Source: Hepsetus odoe (lineage: Eukaryota > Chordata > Actinopteri > Characiformes > Hepsetidae). From it: a stretch of DNA of 64,000 nt. Numbering within the stretch: the first letter of the stretch is position 1; every line of letters starts with the position of its first letter. Of this stretch, positions 1 through 11,740 are shown one piece after another. The DNA lies in assembly GCA_017165825.1 (NCBI GenBank), contig CM029379.1, positions 19,084,970-19,148,969 of the forward strand, read 5' to 3'. The notes under the pieces are model-generated. The model ran no database searches, was not told the origin of the DNA, and saw only the letters and a list, made by a program, of their open reading frames with translations. The position numbers and the translations under genes are program-made.

Positions 1-54
1 TTCACAAAACTATGGAGGACACCGGCCCTCCAGGACCGGAATTTCCCACCCCTG
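1..54. mobile_element. hAT-like transposon terminal end, cut by window edge
   Basis: The first 54 bases, read on the minus strand, begin CAGGGGTGGGAAATTCCGG and continue with CTGGAGGGCCGGTGTCC. This closely resembles the CAGGGGTG...CCAGGACTGG end found on many fish hAT-type non-autonomous elements. The rest lies left of the window, so neither the second inverted repeat nor the 8-bp target duplication can be checked. The superfamily is assigned by resemblance only. Confidence 0.5.
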
Positions 55-2479
55 CTACAGACTGTAAGACCTTGATTTACAAATGCAATGCAAAATTTCC
101 TTCATCTGAAAAGAGGATCACTGAGCAACAAAATTAGTAGTTCGGAATGCTACAGTAGCCCCTTTTCTTGAAGACGTCTGTGTGTGGCAGCACACCAGCC
201 TTATTTCACTCTTTGTCCAGTCACTGTTGATTGTGCATACAGACAACATTTTATTAATATGCATTGATAAAGCTCAATGAGAAACAAACAGCATTTTCAG
301 CAATGACCTTCTATGTCTAACCCTCAAAGATTGTCCTCTGGACAACTGCCAAGTCAGCAGTCATTCCCATGAATGTGCTTATGTGTACTGAAATAGAGCA
401 ACGGATACATAATCTTTTTACCATTATACAATAGTAATTTACTCAAATGCAAACTGAAATATTGTAATAATTTGAGATGTTTTATTTAAGATTTTTTGAG
501 CTGTTAACCATAATAACCCAAATCAAAACATAAAAATGCTTGACACATTTTAATTTAGTGTAATGAGTCGAGTACATTACATGAATTTTTTTTTTACTTT
601 CTTAGATAAATGATGGAAAATGTTGCACTTGAACATGTCAGCGTAACTGCAAAGCCACTTGTTTTTCACTATGAAGAACAGTTACAAAGGAATGCACTGG
701 CTGCACAAACAGTCCAGAACTGTGACGTAAATTGAACGTGTGCCAGAATAAAACTCTCATGGCGCTCAAAAGCTCCAATGTTTATCAGGTGCATTTAACA
801 TGGTGTGCAGTTGTCCCATAAAAAGACCATAATACATTTGGAAAAGCGACCACTTGATGTTCAAATACACATCTTGGTCTAAACTATAATTTCTCATCTC
901 AGCCATCTCAGCCAGCCCATCATTAATAATATCAAATACATCATAATGAACTCTAATGTGGAAATCATGAATGCAAGCACAAAAGAAACATTAGCCATAA
1001 GAAGCCATTAAGATATTAGATGAGTTGACAATATGCTGCATGTTAGGGGTTTGCATTGTAAACACTAAATTTACTATGTTAATGAACATTAGTTCTGAAT
1101 AGTTTTGGTCTGTCAGAGAGAGACATACTGTGTCCAAGTAAGAACCAAGCTTACTTGTTTGAAAGCTGCAGGTAGATGAGTCACTATGAACTCGACTTTG
1201 GGTGAAGCCCAATTATCTGATTACATCAGCACTTGAGACTTTACACTGAGTGCAAAAGCAGAATGCAAAGAGATAATACTAATCAGACTTTTTGGGTTTG
1301 TTCAGGCTACGTTCGAAGGCTAGATCCATCTTCTGAAGGAACTGAGAAAGCAGCTATGCTTCAATACTGTTATCTTCAAACTGAAGTGTTTCCTTACCGT
1401 CCCTTCTAGCATCTGCAACAGGCCTTGAAATGATAATTAAGACCTGAGGCTTACTTTCCTCTTTGCTTTTATCTGAGGTCTGCGATTAGCAGACATTGTG
1501 GTGGCTCTGACTGAACTAAAATTTAATATCTGTTTTTAAAACAAAAAATAGGCTTGGTTAAGATAGCATATGAGTGTTCTAGAGTTATCATTACCAAGTG
1601 CCACAGAAGCAGAGAATATTTCATTGATATTCAATATTTCAATCAATTTATTAACAAACTATTTAGTTTATTCTCTAGTCTGTGTTTTATCAGCATGGTT
1701 AGGCCTGGTAAGACCTGGTTTAAAATTAGAATTAGGTTAAATATTGGAATCAGGTTGGAATGGGTGCAGGGTCAGAAAAAGCACGGCTGATTTAATTAAC
1801 CTTTAGCAAAATGCAAGATAAGCACGTAAAAAGTATGTACAGTGAGCTATCCTTTTTGATGAAAAATCAGAGAAAGCCAAACTTTTAAAATGTGTTAAAG
1901 TGATAAATAACTTACTTATCTCATAAAATCAAATGTTACAAAATACTGAGATGAAATAAAACACATTAATAACTATGATGGAAAATGAAAGAACTCTGTA
2001 CTAGCATTAAGATCACTCTTCTAGTTAAAAGATTACTTTGTAACTGTGAGACAAACCCCCTCTTTCATTCCTATATGTCTGGTTTCTGGTTGAGTTAAAG
2101 TAGCTATGTGCAACAGGCACTTAGACCAGAAGAGATTTATAGAATGTGTTTATAGGAGGTAGAAGATGGGCAAAGAAAGTAGGTAAGAAGGAAACGCAGG
2201 GGGGTTATTAGATAAAGAAGGTGAAGCAAGTGACCCAATATAGGGAACAAAAGAATGGGGCAGATTGAAAGCAGAGCCCAGCGACAGATGGAGGGGGAGG
2301 AACTCACAGACCAGAATATCTGCATGTAGGTTTCTGTGTTCGGGGCTCTTCCTCCAGCATTCGCAATGGAGTGCTGGACGAGGCTGTATTGCCATAGTAA
2401 TAAAGCTTTCCCAAAGGTACTGTTGCCTCTGACATGTTCTTGATAAATATTTCCACAACAATATCTAACACTTACAAAT
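55..2479. other. Unique AT-rich sequence, no gene seen
   Basis: No frame longer than about 100 codons, no recognisable repeat and no RNA gene. A slightly GC-richer stretch at about 2150-2460 holds overlapping short frames on the minus strand (103 and 62 codons) with no recognisable domain. I do not call it coding. Confidence 0.5.
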
Positions 2480-3000
2480 AATCATTGCATTATCCCTCTA
2501 ATACTGCACTAGTACTGTGTTCACTGCTGCATCAGATGTTTGTAAGTGAAAGTGACTGTTCTTGTGAAACAAAGCACAGCACACAGTGAATCACAACGAA
2601 ATTATACCACTGCATTTTACCCATACACGCTCACACGTGTGCAGCAGGGGGCAGATATTGAAAGCACCTGGGGAGCAGTGACAGGGATGGCAGTTTGTTC
2701 AAGGGTACTTCAGGGCAACTGACTGGTCTGGGATTTGAACCCATGCCCTTCTGATACTGGGGCCAACTCCCTAACCACTAGGCCACCACTGGCCACATAC
2801 TCAGTTGTGTTGTATTGTAGTCGATTTCTGCACTATGCTGGGCTGTTGTATTGTCTGCACTCATAGTCCTGTGTCACAAACTGTTTCACATTCTGTGTTG
2901 TCTTGTGTGTAGCACCATGGTTGTGGAGGAACATTGTTTCGTTTCACTGTGTACTGTGTATCTGGCTGAAATGACAATAAAACATACTTGACTTGACTTG
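2480..3000 (+). mobile_element. LINE 3' end (CTTGA-tailed), interrupted by a SINE
   Basis: The segment after the SINE ends with GTTTCGTTTCACTGTGTACT, then GAAATGACAATAAAA and short ACTTG repeats (about 2984-3000). This is a common fish LINE 3' terminus with a pentamer tail. The stretch before the SINE (about 2480-2540, with ACTGCACTAGTACTGTGTTC) resembles the same 3' UTR, so the SINE probably landed inside it. The same arrangement occurs at 46.2-46.8 kb. No reverse-transcriptase coding remains. The clade is uncertain and the left edge is approximate. Confidence 0.5.
2541..2794 (-). mobile_element. SINE-II copy (tRNA head, CTGTGTGCTGTGCT-type tail)
   Basis: Read on the minus strand it starts GGCCAGTGGTGGCCTAGTGG (A-box-like), has a degraded B box GGGTTCAAATCCC, the core with GAAGTACCCTTGAAC, then GCCCCCTGCTGCACACGTG and the tail CACTGTGTGCTGTGCTTTG. 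It sits inside a LINE 3' end. The flanks show no clear target duplication, so it is old. Confidence 0.75.
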
Positions 3001-3060
3001 TCAATTCCTCAAGAAGGGAAATTTCAGTTCATGTATTTTAAACAGTATTTATTTTTAGCT

Positions 3061-3435
3061 GAATAATTGAGTAATTATGTTGCAAGAATTAAGATCTTAA
3101 AAAATCCAGGCATGTCCCACAGATGCTCAATCAGATTGAGATCTGATGAATTAAGAGGCCAAGTCAACATCATAACTTCTCTTTCATTCCCCTCAAACTA
3201 TTCCTATTTTCATAATTTTTGCAGTGTGGTAGTGCACACTCTCCTGCAGAGGAAGGCCACTGCTGATTGGCCATGCTGTTGCCATGAAGGGGTATTTGGT
3301 CTCTAATAACGTTTAGGTAGGTGTTGCGCATCAAAGTAACATCAGCATGAATACCATGATCCAAGGTTTCCTAGTGAGAACATTGCCAGAGCATCACAGC
3401 CTCTGCCAGCTTGCATTCCTCCCACTGTGCATCTC
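3061..3435 (-). pseudogene. Tc1/mariner-like transposase, C-terminal relic
   Basis: On the minus strand the order of words matches the C-terminal half of a fish Tc1-like transposase. It starts from the CATTCATGTGGATGTTACTTT-like region, passes through a CCTTCATGGCAACAGCATGG segment and an AATGCGCCCTGCCACACTGC-like segment, and ends with TCTCAATCTGATTGAGCATC, which encodes the DLNPIEHL-type motif around the last catalytic acidic residue. Stops and indels break it; the longest piece is a 64-codon frame at 3170-3364. There are no terminal inverted repeats. The N-terminal half of the same kind of transposase lies separately at 14.8-15.2 kb, so these are probably two different dead copies. Confidence 0.7.
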
Positions 3436-4880
3436 TTACCCAGCTATAGGATGCATGTTTGTTCTGATACTTTTCTGTCATATCCTGCCTTAACTTTTTT
3501 CAGACAAACTAGATGGATTAGCCTTTGCTTTGAGGTATGTATGACTGAAAGGGTGGGAGGAAGATTTAGCTCTATTTGTGTGCTTTCTTGTATAGCATTG
3601 TTTCAGAATCTGCCATTCAAATCAAATTCCTTGTGTGAAACTAAATTCCTGCTAACATGATCACTTTAGAATTCATTGCATTTGTTTTGAAAAGCAAATC
3701 ATTCATATGTCCATGTGCTCAACCTACAGCAGTTCAACTCAGACCTGTTGTTATAGTCGTGTTCAGGCTTCCCTGTTTTTGAATGAGCCACAAGAGAGGG
3801 TAGCCAGCCAGAAAAGAAGTCATTTATATATTTTCTAGCCTTAAGAGCACCCAGACGTTGTAGGGAATTGAAAGGGGTTGGAAACAAAATTTAATTTGTG
3901 GATTTATGGCATATAAATTACAGAAATTTGATGACCCTCTGGGACAATAGTTTCTTAATTCTTGATTTTTATTATCTTCTTATTCAATCTCATCTCATCT
4001 CATTTTGAGAGCAAACAGACCAGGAAATGAAACCCAAGAAAGGTATAATTTACACGTTTTTTAAAATACATCAGTTTTACCAGGAGAGGACGCCATTTCT
4101 CTTAATAAGAATAAAAGTTAAGAAAAAAATCACAAACACACCACTAGATGGTAGTCTATCCTGAGAAACGAGCAACTTGGGAGCTCTCAGTCTGGGTTTA
4201 GAAATACTCAGGGTTAAATCTATTGTATTTTACCTGCAACAGATGCACCCTGATTAATGCAGATTGAACTATTTTTATAATATGAATATGTTATTCCAAG
4301 ATCTGCAGCATAACAGCTGCATAAATAATGCTAGCACATATTTGAGTCAAAGATTTATTGGCTTAGGGCATAAACTATGTCCTTCCGTTTCCCATCACCC
4401 TCTGCTCTTTGAAATATGGCCAGTCCCCAGTGGGCTTGGAAAATGATGGATGCTGATCTTGACTTGGCAAGAAGGTCTGTCTGGGTGAATAAAAACTGAG
4501 AACATAGCATGAAGATGACAAACTTTCATGTATTTGTGTCATCAGATCCTACAGTCAACAGCACATTACTGACCTCCCCCCAACTTTTTGAGGAGGAAAC
4601 TAGTTTTTCAAGGTTTATATGCTTTTTTATTTATATGGAAATGTATCTAAGTGGACAAAATACGCCAGTAACACCTTGTGAATAAATCAAAATGTCCTCA
4701 TTTCAGAGTTGACTAAACATACAGGATATAACATAAGGACTACAGGTGAAGCTTACAAGCTCTACACCTTCCAGATATCTTTCAGTAATACTATGCAAAA
4801 AAGCAAATAAACAAGGTTTGGAATTGAAAACTCTCCTTGAAAGAACCCTTCTGAAATGAAAAGCATCTATATGTACTACA
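3436..4880. other. Unique sequence, no feature identified
   Basis: AT-rich; all frames are shorter than 80 codons. I see no repeat that I recognise. Confidence 0.5.
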
Positions 4881-5070
4881 TCACATTTACAGCATTTATC
4901 CAGAGTGAATTCAATGTCCTAATTACAGGGACAGTCCACCTGGAGCAACTCAAGGTTAAGGGTCTTGCTCAGGGACCCAGTGGTGGTAGTGCTAGAGGTG
5001 GGATTCGAACCTGGGACCTCTTGAGCCTTAGGTCCATAGGCAAGTATCCTACCACTAGACCACCACCATC
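4881..5070 (-). mobile_element. SINE-III copy (L2-type tail)
   Basis: On the minus strand: tRNA-like head GGTGGTCTAGTGGTAGGATA, B box AGGTTCGAATCCC, then CACTGGGTCCCTGAGCAAGA, CTGTCCCTGTAATTAGGACA, and the tail with GGATAAATGCTGTAAATGTG. Compared with the 26.8 kb copy, the tail has lost the GAGCATCTGC part. No clear target duplication. Confidence 0.8.
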
Positions 5071-5517
5071 ATATAACATGTCATTTGTAAAAATTGGACA
5101 CTTTTTAATCTCTTATCCCCAATATAACTTAAAAGGCTTGCAAAATTAATATCTTCTCATTTTTGTAAGTAAACCTAAGTTCAGAAGTAGCCCTGTGCCC
5201 AGCCACAGTTAACCAAGTTATCAAAGCAGTAGCCCCCAGTTACTTAAAAGAGTTTGCTCCTTTTGTTTTCTTTTTTTTTCCAAGTCAGATTTACACTTGG
5301 CAAAAACATGCACCTGTGATCCGGTGATCCGGTCACAAGTGTGTAATCTAAGTACTAATGTGGGATGCACCCAATACCCAATGAGGATGCACTAATTGCA
5401 GTAGGCCAGATTCAGAATTGGTATGGGATGCTATGGCCATATTCTTTTAGCAGTGTTCACACACTTGTCCTGGGTCACAATGAGTGACCTCCTTGTGCAC
5501 TGCTTGAGTGGAAAACA
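5071..5517. other. Unique sequence with a short MITE-like trace
   Basis: Mostly unassigned. Around 5310-5345 the words GATCCGGTGATCCGGTCACAA and CAAGTGTG recall the GATCCGATCACAAGTGG core seen at 6221-6240, so a small remnant of that MITE family is possible. Confidence 0.25.
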
Positions 5518-5757
5518 TGTGAAAGTGAAAGTGACAATGTGTCATTGCAAAACACAGCACACCACCCTGTGAATCAGAGTGAAATGAAGCCTCTGCATTT
5601 AACCCACACATGCAGGGGGCAGCTATTGAAAGCACCCGAGAACAATGATAGGGACTGTACCTTTCTCAAGGGTACCTCAGGACAACCTTCTTATCTGGGA
5701 TTCCAACCCATGAACTTCCAATTTTTGGGCCTAGTGCCAAACCACTAGGCCACTGTT
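5518..5757 (-). mobile_element. SINE-II copy, diverged
   Basis: Minus-strand order: AGTGGCCTAGTGGTTTGGC head, decayed B box GGGTTGGAATCCC, core GAGGTACCCTTGAGAAAGG, TGCCCCCTGCATGTGTGGGT, tail CTGTGTTTTGCAATGACAC and CACTTTCACTTTCAC. The apparent 69-codon frame on the plus strand here is SINE sequence, not a gene. Confidence 0.75.
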
Positions 5758-5818
5758 GAACCCATGTGCAGGTAACATCTACCACCATGGCAAGAGTGAA
5801 AAAAGTATAAACAAACAT

Positions 5819-5873
5819 ATACAATACTGTGCAAAAGTACCTGTGCAAAAGGTACACTTGCACACAGTTTTTC
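5819..5873. mobile_element. Short Tc1-like inverted-repeat fragment
   Basis: ACAATACTGTGCAAAAGT is close to the TACAGTACTGTGCAAAAGT end of a fish Tc1-like family. It is followed by GGTACACTTGCACACAGTTTT, whose reverse complement occurs inside the related deleted element at about 40484-40502. Only about 55 bases are recognisable. Confidence 0.4.
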
Positions 5874-6220
5874 ATATTATAGTCATCATATGCCACGCTG
5901 AAATAGATACTTAATTTCCATTCTGTTTGCACAGATCTTGCCTGATCTGTAGCTGACAGCATTACTAATTTGCTGTTATATACTGTTGGACCTGACCACC
6001 ATGTTTATCAACTTGACTACCCATCAAAAAAAGTGGGAAGGAAAGCAAGTTTTATTCAGTTACTCAAACACAACCCCAGTCTGTATTGTTTTTATTTTTT
6101 AATACGTGACAGACAGGCATGAGAAGTATACCGCTCCCTCCAGTCAGTTGAAAACAACAACGCATTTAGTCTTTGCGAATGAAAATGATGCACATTTATT
6201 TGCATATAGAGTGGGGAGGT

Positions 6221-6345
6221 GAGATCCGATCACAAGTGGTCACTTGAGATGCATGTGGAGACGCATTTTAATGCCAGGTATGAACTGACTGTGAGCTGTC
6301 CACTGGCGTTCAGATCACTCAAGATGCATGCTAATGCCAGCATTC
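6221..6345. mobile_element. Partial MITE related to the 11.3-11.7 kb element
   Basis: Contains GATCCGATCACAAGTGGTCA, then GAGATGCATGTGGAGACGCA, TTTTAATGCCAGGTATGAAC, and later GATCACTCAAGATGCATGCT with AATGCCAG. The same words in the same order form the right half of the inverted-repeat element at 11.3-11.7 kb. The left inverted repeat is not seen. Confidence 0.5.
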
Positions 6346-6639
6346 GTCTCTTTTACGATGTCTTCAATTTTTGTGTATTCCTAACACTAAATTGTTTTTT
6401 AGCCCCTCAAAAATGTACCTGAATGAACACAATACACATACCAAATGACTTACTGAAGGACAAAAGCTCACACTGCATGTCTAAAATTCACACCTTTATA
6501 ACTCAAAAAGTAATTGCCCCCTTAGTTACTCATTCAACCAATCATCCTAATTGAATTAGTAAGCGTACGCTCAGTGTACACTCTCGCTCACTTATTTACT
6601 ATATATTATTTATAGTCGCTTGTCCTGAGTAGAATCATG

Positions 6640-7545
6640 GGCTGTTGGTGAACATTCATGGATGATTCCACCATTAGAAACACTTGAAAAAAAATTATAT
6701 CCATGGGAGAGCAAAAAGGCAAAACCCATGGCTAAGAAGGAGGAATAAATAGGCTTGTCTAACTAATGCAAAAAAAAAAAAAACATTGAACTTTTGGGAT
6801 ATATCCAATGGCATGATACCATCAAAAGTGGAACATTTTGGCAGACATAATTCATGTTACAACTTGCATAATGCATACAAAGTTCATACAGCTTTTCACC
6901 ACTACCGCAATAAAACATGGTGGTGGTATTTTGTGGGAATGCTCTGCTGCTCCAGAACCTATGCAACCTGTTGCAATGGAAGGATGAATTCAACTGTCTA
7001 TAAGAAAGTACTAAAGATGCACGTTCTTTGATCAGTTATGAAGCTCAAGCACAATCGGGTTGTGTAGCAGGGCAACATTCAAACGCATAAGAGCAAGACC
7101 ACCTCTGAATGTCTGAAAAATAATAAAATAAAAATTTGGGAGTAGCCAAGTTTTGACCTTAACCCCACTGACATGCTGTGACAGAACGTGAAAAGGGCAA
7201 AACCCTCCAATGTGACTGAATTACAAAAACAATTCTGTAGAAAAGAATGGACCAACTTCTCTGCAGTCCTGCCAATGACTGATCTTCTGTTGCCAGAAGT
7301 GTTTGATTGTAGTTTCTGCTAAAAGAATCCCAATCAAGTTTTAGCTTTAGGGGCAGTGACATTTTCACATGCGTGATAAGTGTTGGTAAATTGTGCCCTT
7401 TAAAAAATCTCAAGATCATTTGAATTTGAGAGCTGTGTTTATTCAGGCTGTATTTTGGATTGTAGTCATTTCTGGAGACCAGAAACAGTTTTGTGTTATG
7501 AATAATCAAAATTAGAGAAAATGGGACTAAAACTTTTTCAAACCT
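6640..7545 (+). pseudogene. Decayed Tc1/mariner-like transposon with transposase remnant
   Basis: Plus-strand words follow the middle and C-terminal parts of a common fish Tc1-like transposase. These include a TTGAACTTTTGGGATATATC segment, the GCAATAAAACATGGTGGTGG segment (encoding the HGGG-type motif), a GAATTCAACTGTCTATAAG segment, GCAGGGCAACATTCAAA (QxDN region), and AAAACCCTCCAATGTGACTG near the end. The 3' side keeps GAAACAGTTTTGTGTTATGA and ends AAAACTTTTTCAAACCT, which matches that family's AGTTTTTCACACC-type terminus. An A-run at 6771-6783, stops and deletions destroy the frame. The left end is approximate; AGTAATTGCCCCCTTAGTTA at about 6510 may be part of the same 5' UTR. Spurious short frames cover this region on both strands. 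Confidence 0.65.
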
Positions 7546-7880
7546 CAATGAAGATTGGGATGCTGTTTGAGCAGGCAGAGGAAGGTTTTGGGAATGTTTT
7601 TGTTTTTTTTTTTTATGGAAAAGATGCAATGTTTGTATAGCCCTAGTGCTTAAGAATGCAATCTGAACTCCAAACAAAAAAGTTCTGTCTTCATCTAGAA
7701 TAAAAGCCACTTATAGGACAGTGTACCTTTTAGAGCATCCCACAGGCTTAAGGGTTCATTTATCAGACAAAAATGGCTTTGGTAAAACTCAAGTTGTATA
7801 GCTGTATAACTTCAGTTGTATAGCTGGACATCAGATAAAACACAGTAAATGGAAAAAAAGATTAACACTGAACTGCTTGT
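7546..7880. other. Unique sequence, no feature identified
   Basis: A run of T at about 7601-7613 and a 183-codon minus-strand frame (7159-7710) overlap this stretch. More than half of that frame is antisense to the dead transposon, so it is not considered a gene. Confidence 0.5.
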
Positions 7881-7891
7881 ATTTTATGTCC

Positions 7892-8141
7892 ATCCATCCA
7901 TTATCTGCCGCTTTGTCCCAAACAGGGTCGCGGGGGGGTGCTGGTGTCCAAGCCAGCGCACACAGGGCGAGGACGGGGGACGCACCCTGGACAGGTCGCC
8001 AGCCCATCGCAGGGAGGAGCGGGACGGGGACGGCACCTTGCTCAAGGGTACCTCAGGGCAACCCACCGGGAAGGGGTTCGAACCCCCAATCCGCCGATCC
8101 CGCGGCCAACACCCTAACCACTAGGCCACCACTGCCCCTGG
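7892..8141 (-). mobile_element. SINE-I copy with 11-bp target duplication
   Basis: Minus-strand order: GGGGCAGTGGTGGCCTAGTG (A box), B box GGGGGTTCGAACCCC, core TTGCCCTGAGGTACCCTTGA and GCAAGGTGCCGTCCCC, tail GATGGGCTGGCGACCTGTCC, GGGACAAAGCGGCAGATAAT and TGGA repeats. The 11 bp ATTTTATGTCC flank it exactly (7881-7891 and 8142-8152), which proves insertion by target-primed reverse transcription. Pol III promoter boxes look intact. Short frames across this element on both strands (for example 91 and 97 codons) recur at every SINE-I copy and are not genes. Confidence 0.92.
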
Positions 8142-8152
8142 ATTTTATGTCC

Positions 8153-11100
8153 TTCCTTGAAAATGATTGAGCTACAACATACATACTAGTACTGTTCTTG
8201 CTCTCATATCCACTGAAGGTCTTAAAGCAAACCCTTGCGCACGATTTATTAACTTGTGAAGTAATTCATTTATCTAAATTAAAACAGTTCAAACAGAAAT
8301 AAAGATGTGAAAAAGAACACCGAGGTTGTAAAAATGAAAGAAATGCACACCAATGACATGGTGACATCAAAGAATTCTTACGGGCACTAAAGAAGAAATT
8401 GAAAAACTGACCACCATGACAGCCAACCTCCTATAAAAACATTCTCCCATTCTCCCGCCCTCCTTATATGAAGCGTTCCTCCTTTCTGTTTTCCTTCAGC
8501 AAGCTTGACTTATTGAAATCCTATCAACCACCCTCAGTTCTGAGAATCTGAGATCAAGCTGTTGGTCATGAGGGTCTACAGACCAAACCACTGAACAAAA
8601 CTCTTTCAATTAAAACCCAAGGTCAAACAGAGCACTCCCTGATACTCGAAGTTGCTATTACTGGCAATCATCACCTCAGCGGGGGACGGCAAAGCAGAGA
8701 GTGTAAGAGGAGAGGAGTGTATTGAATCAATTGAATCTCTGTCACAATGGGCTTTGCTGTTTGGAGCTGGGAAAGAAAAGGATGGCAGAAATGATGGCAT
8801 TACATGACTTTAATCACACAGTACCAGTTTCTGGCACTTAAACACTTAAAGTCATTACTCTAATTGTACCTTAATTTTACAGTTTTTTTTCCAATGTATT
8901 TTTAATACACCATATTGTGTGACAATTACATTTAATTAACAAATATTTTATGTTCTTATAGTCTTTCTTTATGCTTCTTTTTTCCGTTTGTTTCAATGAC
9001 AAGAAATGGTGAAAAAATGTAAAGCTTTTTTTTATTCTGCAAAGCTATACTAAGTGAACGTTAGAAACTGTTGTCATACCATAATGAAATATGATATTAA
9101 CATTCAGCACAACAGGATATACTTTGGTCAAAACAGAAAAACATGGAACATATTGTGGGGATGCAATCTTGTGCAATCTCAAAAACATGTTGTCAGTTCT
9201 GAGCAGTGTGACTCAATAGAGGGTGCATGACTCATTTACCTGTGACATTATGATGATGGCTCCGAATACATGCAAGCCATAAGGCCTGAGTGTTATTAAT
9301 GGCCTCAAAAATAAAAGATTCCAAGGGCAAGATGCATCATAACTGACATAAAGCTTTCATATGTAGATCATCTTTACACTGTGTGTGTGTGTGTGTAATT
9401 TGGACAGTGTACGACATTTTAGTGGTGTATTTTTACTGTATTAAAAATAAAACCAAAGCTGCATCCTAAATATTTTGCTAACATAAAGAAATTAAGCATT
9501 GCAAATGGTGCAATTTATACTTTTAGCTGCAAATAACAGCAATTTTATTTTATTTTATTTAAGCAAAAAAGGCCTTCATGAATTAACACACAGTTCTGTG
9601 AGACTTAAAATTACTATGAAATGCACATGCTTAATCTTAAATCTGAGAGCGTTACTAAAGCTGTAAATTTCTGATAAAAAGGGGGGGAGGATGATACGTT
9701 TTCTGTTGGTCTGTTAAATGACAGTCTATGTGAAATACAGAACTGTTGTTACCTTTGGGGAAATCAATATTTCTTGAGACCTGCATGCAAAAGGTTTAAG
9801 GATCTCAATCAAACAAATATGTAGATGAACAGTTCTGGTTATTGCTTCGTTGAGTAAACTCATGCATAGTTATCACAGGGAACCGATCCATAAGAGGCTG
9901 AGTGCTTATGCATTATAAATACTTCAGTTTTAGACCCCATGGCCTTCAGCTCTAAGTGTCATGGATATTTAATCACTCTACTGAATCACACCTGAAAGCA
10001 GCAGTCTGGCCTTGTGGTCATTTCGGCTGTGGTTCATTTTGAAACGTACTGAAGTGACAAATATAAATGGACAGAGCAGGCTCCAGCAGAGTAGTGTAAC
10101 ACCATACCAAGGTACTGTGAGGCATTAAAAATTAGTGGTACGACTGATACATCCAGATATGCATATGTGTTTGATTGCAAGTGAAATTCATTCTGTTTGC
10201 ATGTGAAAGGTTGCAACATTAGAATAAATTAGGCTTTGTTTTTCTGTCACTCAGTCAAGCTAACATCAGCACATTATCAAACCTCACATTGAGGCAAACT
10301 GGCTAGTTTAATTATCTTTATCAACAACATAGTAGGGAGGTTTGAATTGATGTTTATCAATTATGTATGATCAAACTGAATCAAATTGTGGCCTGTTCTC
10401 AGAAGCTGCACATGACTTGTTTATTAGACTTGTGTTATACCCCTGTATTCCACCATACTCTATTTGGAAGCCTTTTGGTCTAAAAATAAAACGGCAATAC
10501 TCCGAGGTGAGAGGTGTAAGGTGAGAGGTGGACAGCATCTTGTGTGAGGACAATGTGTTCTTAAGGAGTATTTTTCTTTAGAACGGCTCCAATTTCTATT
10601 ATATTTCACTTGGAACCCATTGCGGTGAAACCAGTTCTATGTGTGTGGATAATTGTGCCGAAAGCCCTCACAAAAATCAGCTTAAACACTAAACAGCAAT
10701 GTGATTATGTAATCTTTTGGACAACTTCTCTGAAGACAATTTTAGCTGTTTAAATGAGCCATCCACATGTCTGGATATTTTTGAAAACATTTTTTCTCTC
10801 TGTTTTGGCCTTGTAATCACTCTCTCCTGGGTTTTAAAAGTCCAAAATCCACAACTCTCTGAACAGGGCTATCTGACATGGCTAATGATCAGGTTGTTTT
10901 GTGAGATGGTTTTATTAGATTTGATTACATGTTAGCCTAATTTAGTTTCCTTTCATTTTCTTTCCTTCATCATTACACCATCAATCCCTGCACACAAATT
11001 ATGTTCTCCTCAAAGTCTGCCACATCACCGTCATGCACATATTATCAAATAGCTTTTGAATGTGAAAAAAGCTGTTTAGAGTTTAGCTGAGCTTTATTTT

Positions 11101-11340
11101 AAGACAATAGATTACTGATCTACTGAAATTAAACATAAAGGAAAAACAGAACAAGGCAGTTATGACAACAGCAAACTGCCAGCAAAGTAAAAGCGAGCAA
11201 TTAAAAGTACGCTATTTCAAATCACGCATATATCAGCTCTGCCACTCTTCAAAGAGTTAGTGATCATTTTTCCCAGATCATAGCTTTTTTTATAGTCTCA
11301 GCTTCACCACTGTAACTTATGTTTAACTTCCATCCTGTCA
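8153..11340. other. Unique AT-rich sequence, no gene seen
   Basis: Only short frames, and no repeat I recognise apart from a (TG)n run at about 9380-9396 and TTTTA repeats near 9544-9560. Confidence 0.5.
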
Positions 11341-11712
11341 CTGGACTTGTTTACACATGACATTAAGATGCGTCTTGGGTGATCCGAGTCTGTTTGTATC
11401 ATGTTAATTCCATCAACCAACTTGCTGTCCATCACGTGGGCAACTTACCTTTCACTTTGGAGATTTTGAAATGTATTTTTAGACCAAAATATAATCCAAA
11501 AAATGTATAGCAGTATTGCTACATAATATTGACTTTCTGGTTTAAACTGCTACCCTACAGAGCTGAACTACGCTGTTACAGCGACAGGTCGGTTCACTCC
11601 AAATGCATGTGGAGATTTATTCTTATGCCAGGTTTGAACCAACATACTTAGACTTGACTGCTTTTGATTGATCACCCAAGAGACATATTGATGCCAGATA
11701 CGAACACGCCCA
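11341..11712. mobile_element. Inverted-repeat MITE, about 370 bp
   Basis: The left end (11343-11388) and the reverse complement of the right end (11668-11712) align: GACATTAAGATGCGTCTTGG with GGCATCAATATGTCTCTTGG, both running into GTGATC. A second block (about 11592-11640, CCAAATGCATGTGGAGA and TATGCCAGGTTTGAACC) repeats the right end in direct orientation. There is no coding capacity. A half copy lies at 6221-6345. The superfamily is unknown to me and the target duplication is not clear. Confidence 0.6.
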
Positions 11713-11740
11713 TTTCATCACCTCAAGCTAAATCTTCATT

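Noticed and set aside
7159..7710. 183-codon minus-strand frame
   Set aside because: Much of it is antisense to a decayed Tc1-like transposon; no domain recognised.
7877..8170. Recurring 80-108-codon frames (PLSAACPKQ..., HRARTGDAPWTGRQPIAGRSG type) at several loci
   Set aside because: They coincide exactly with SINE-I copies, occur in several frames and on both strands, and repeat at every copy. They are GC-rich SINE sequence that happens to stay open, not a protein family.
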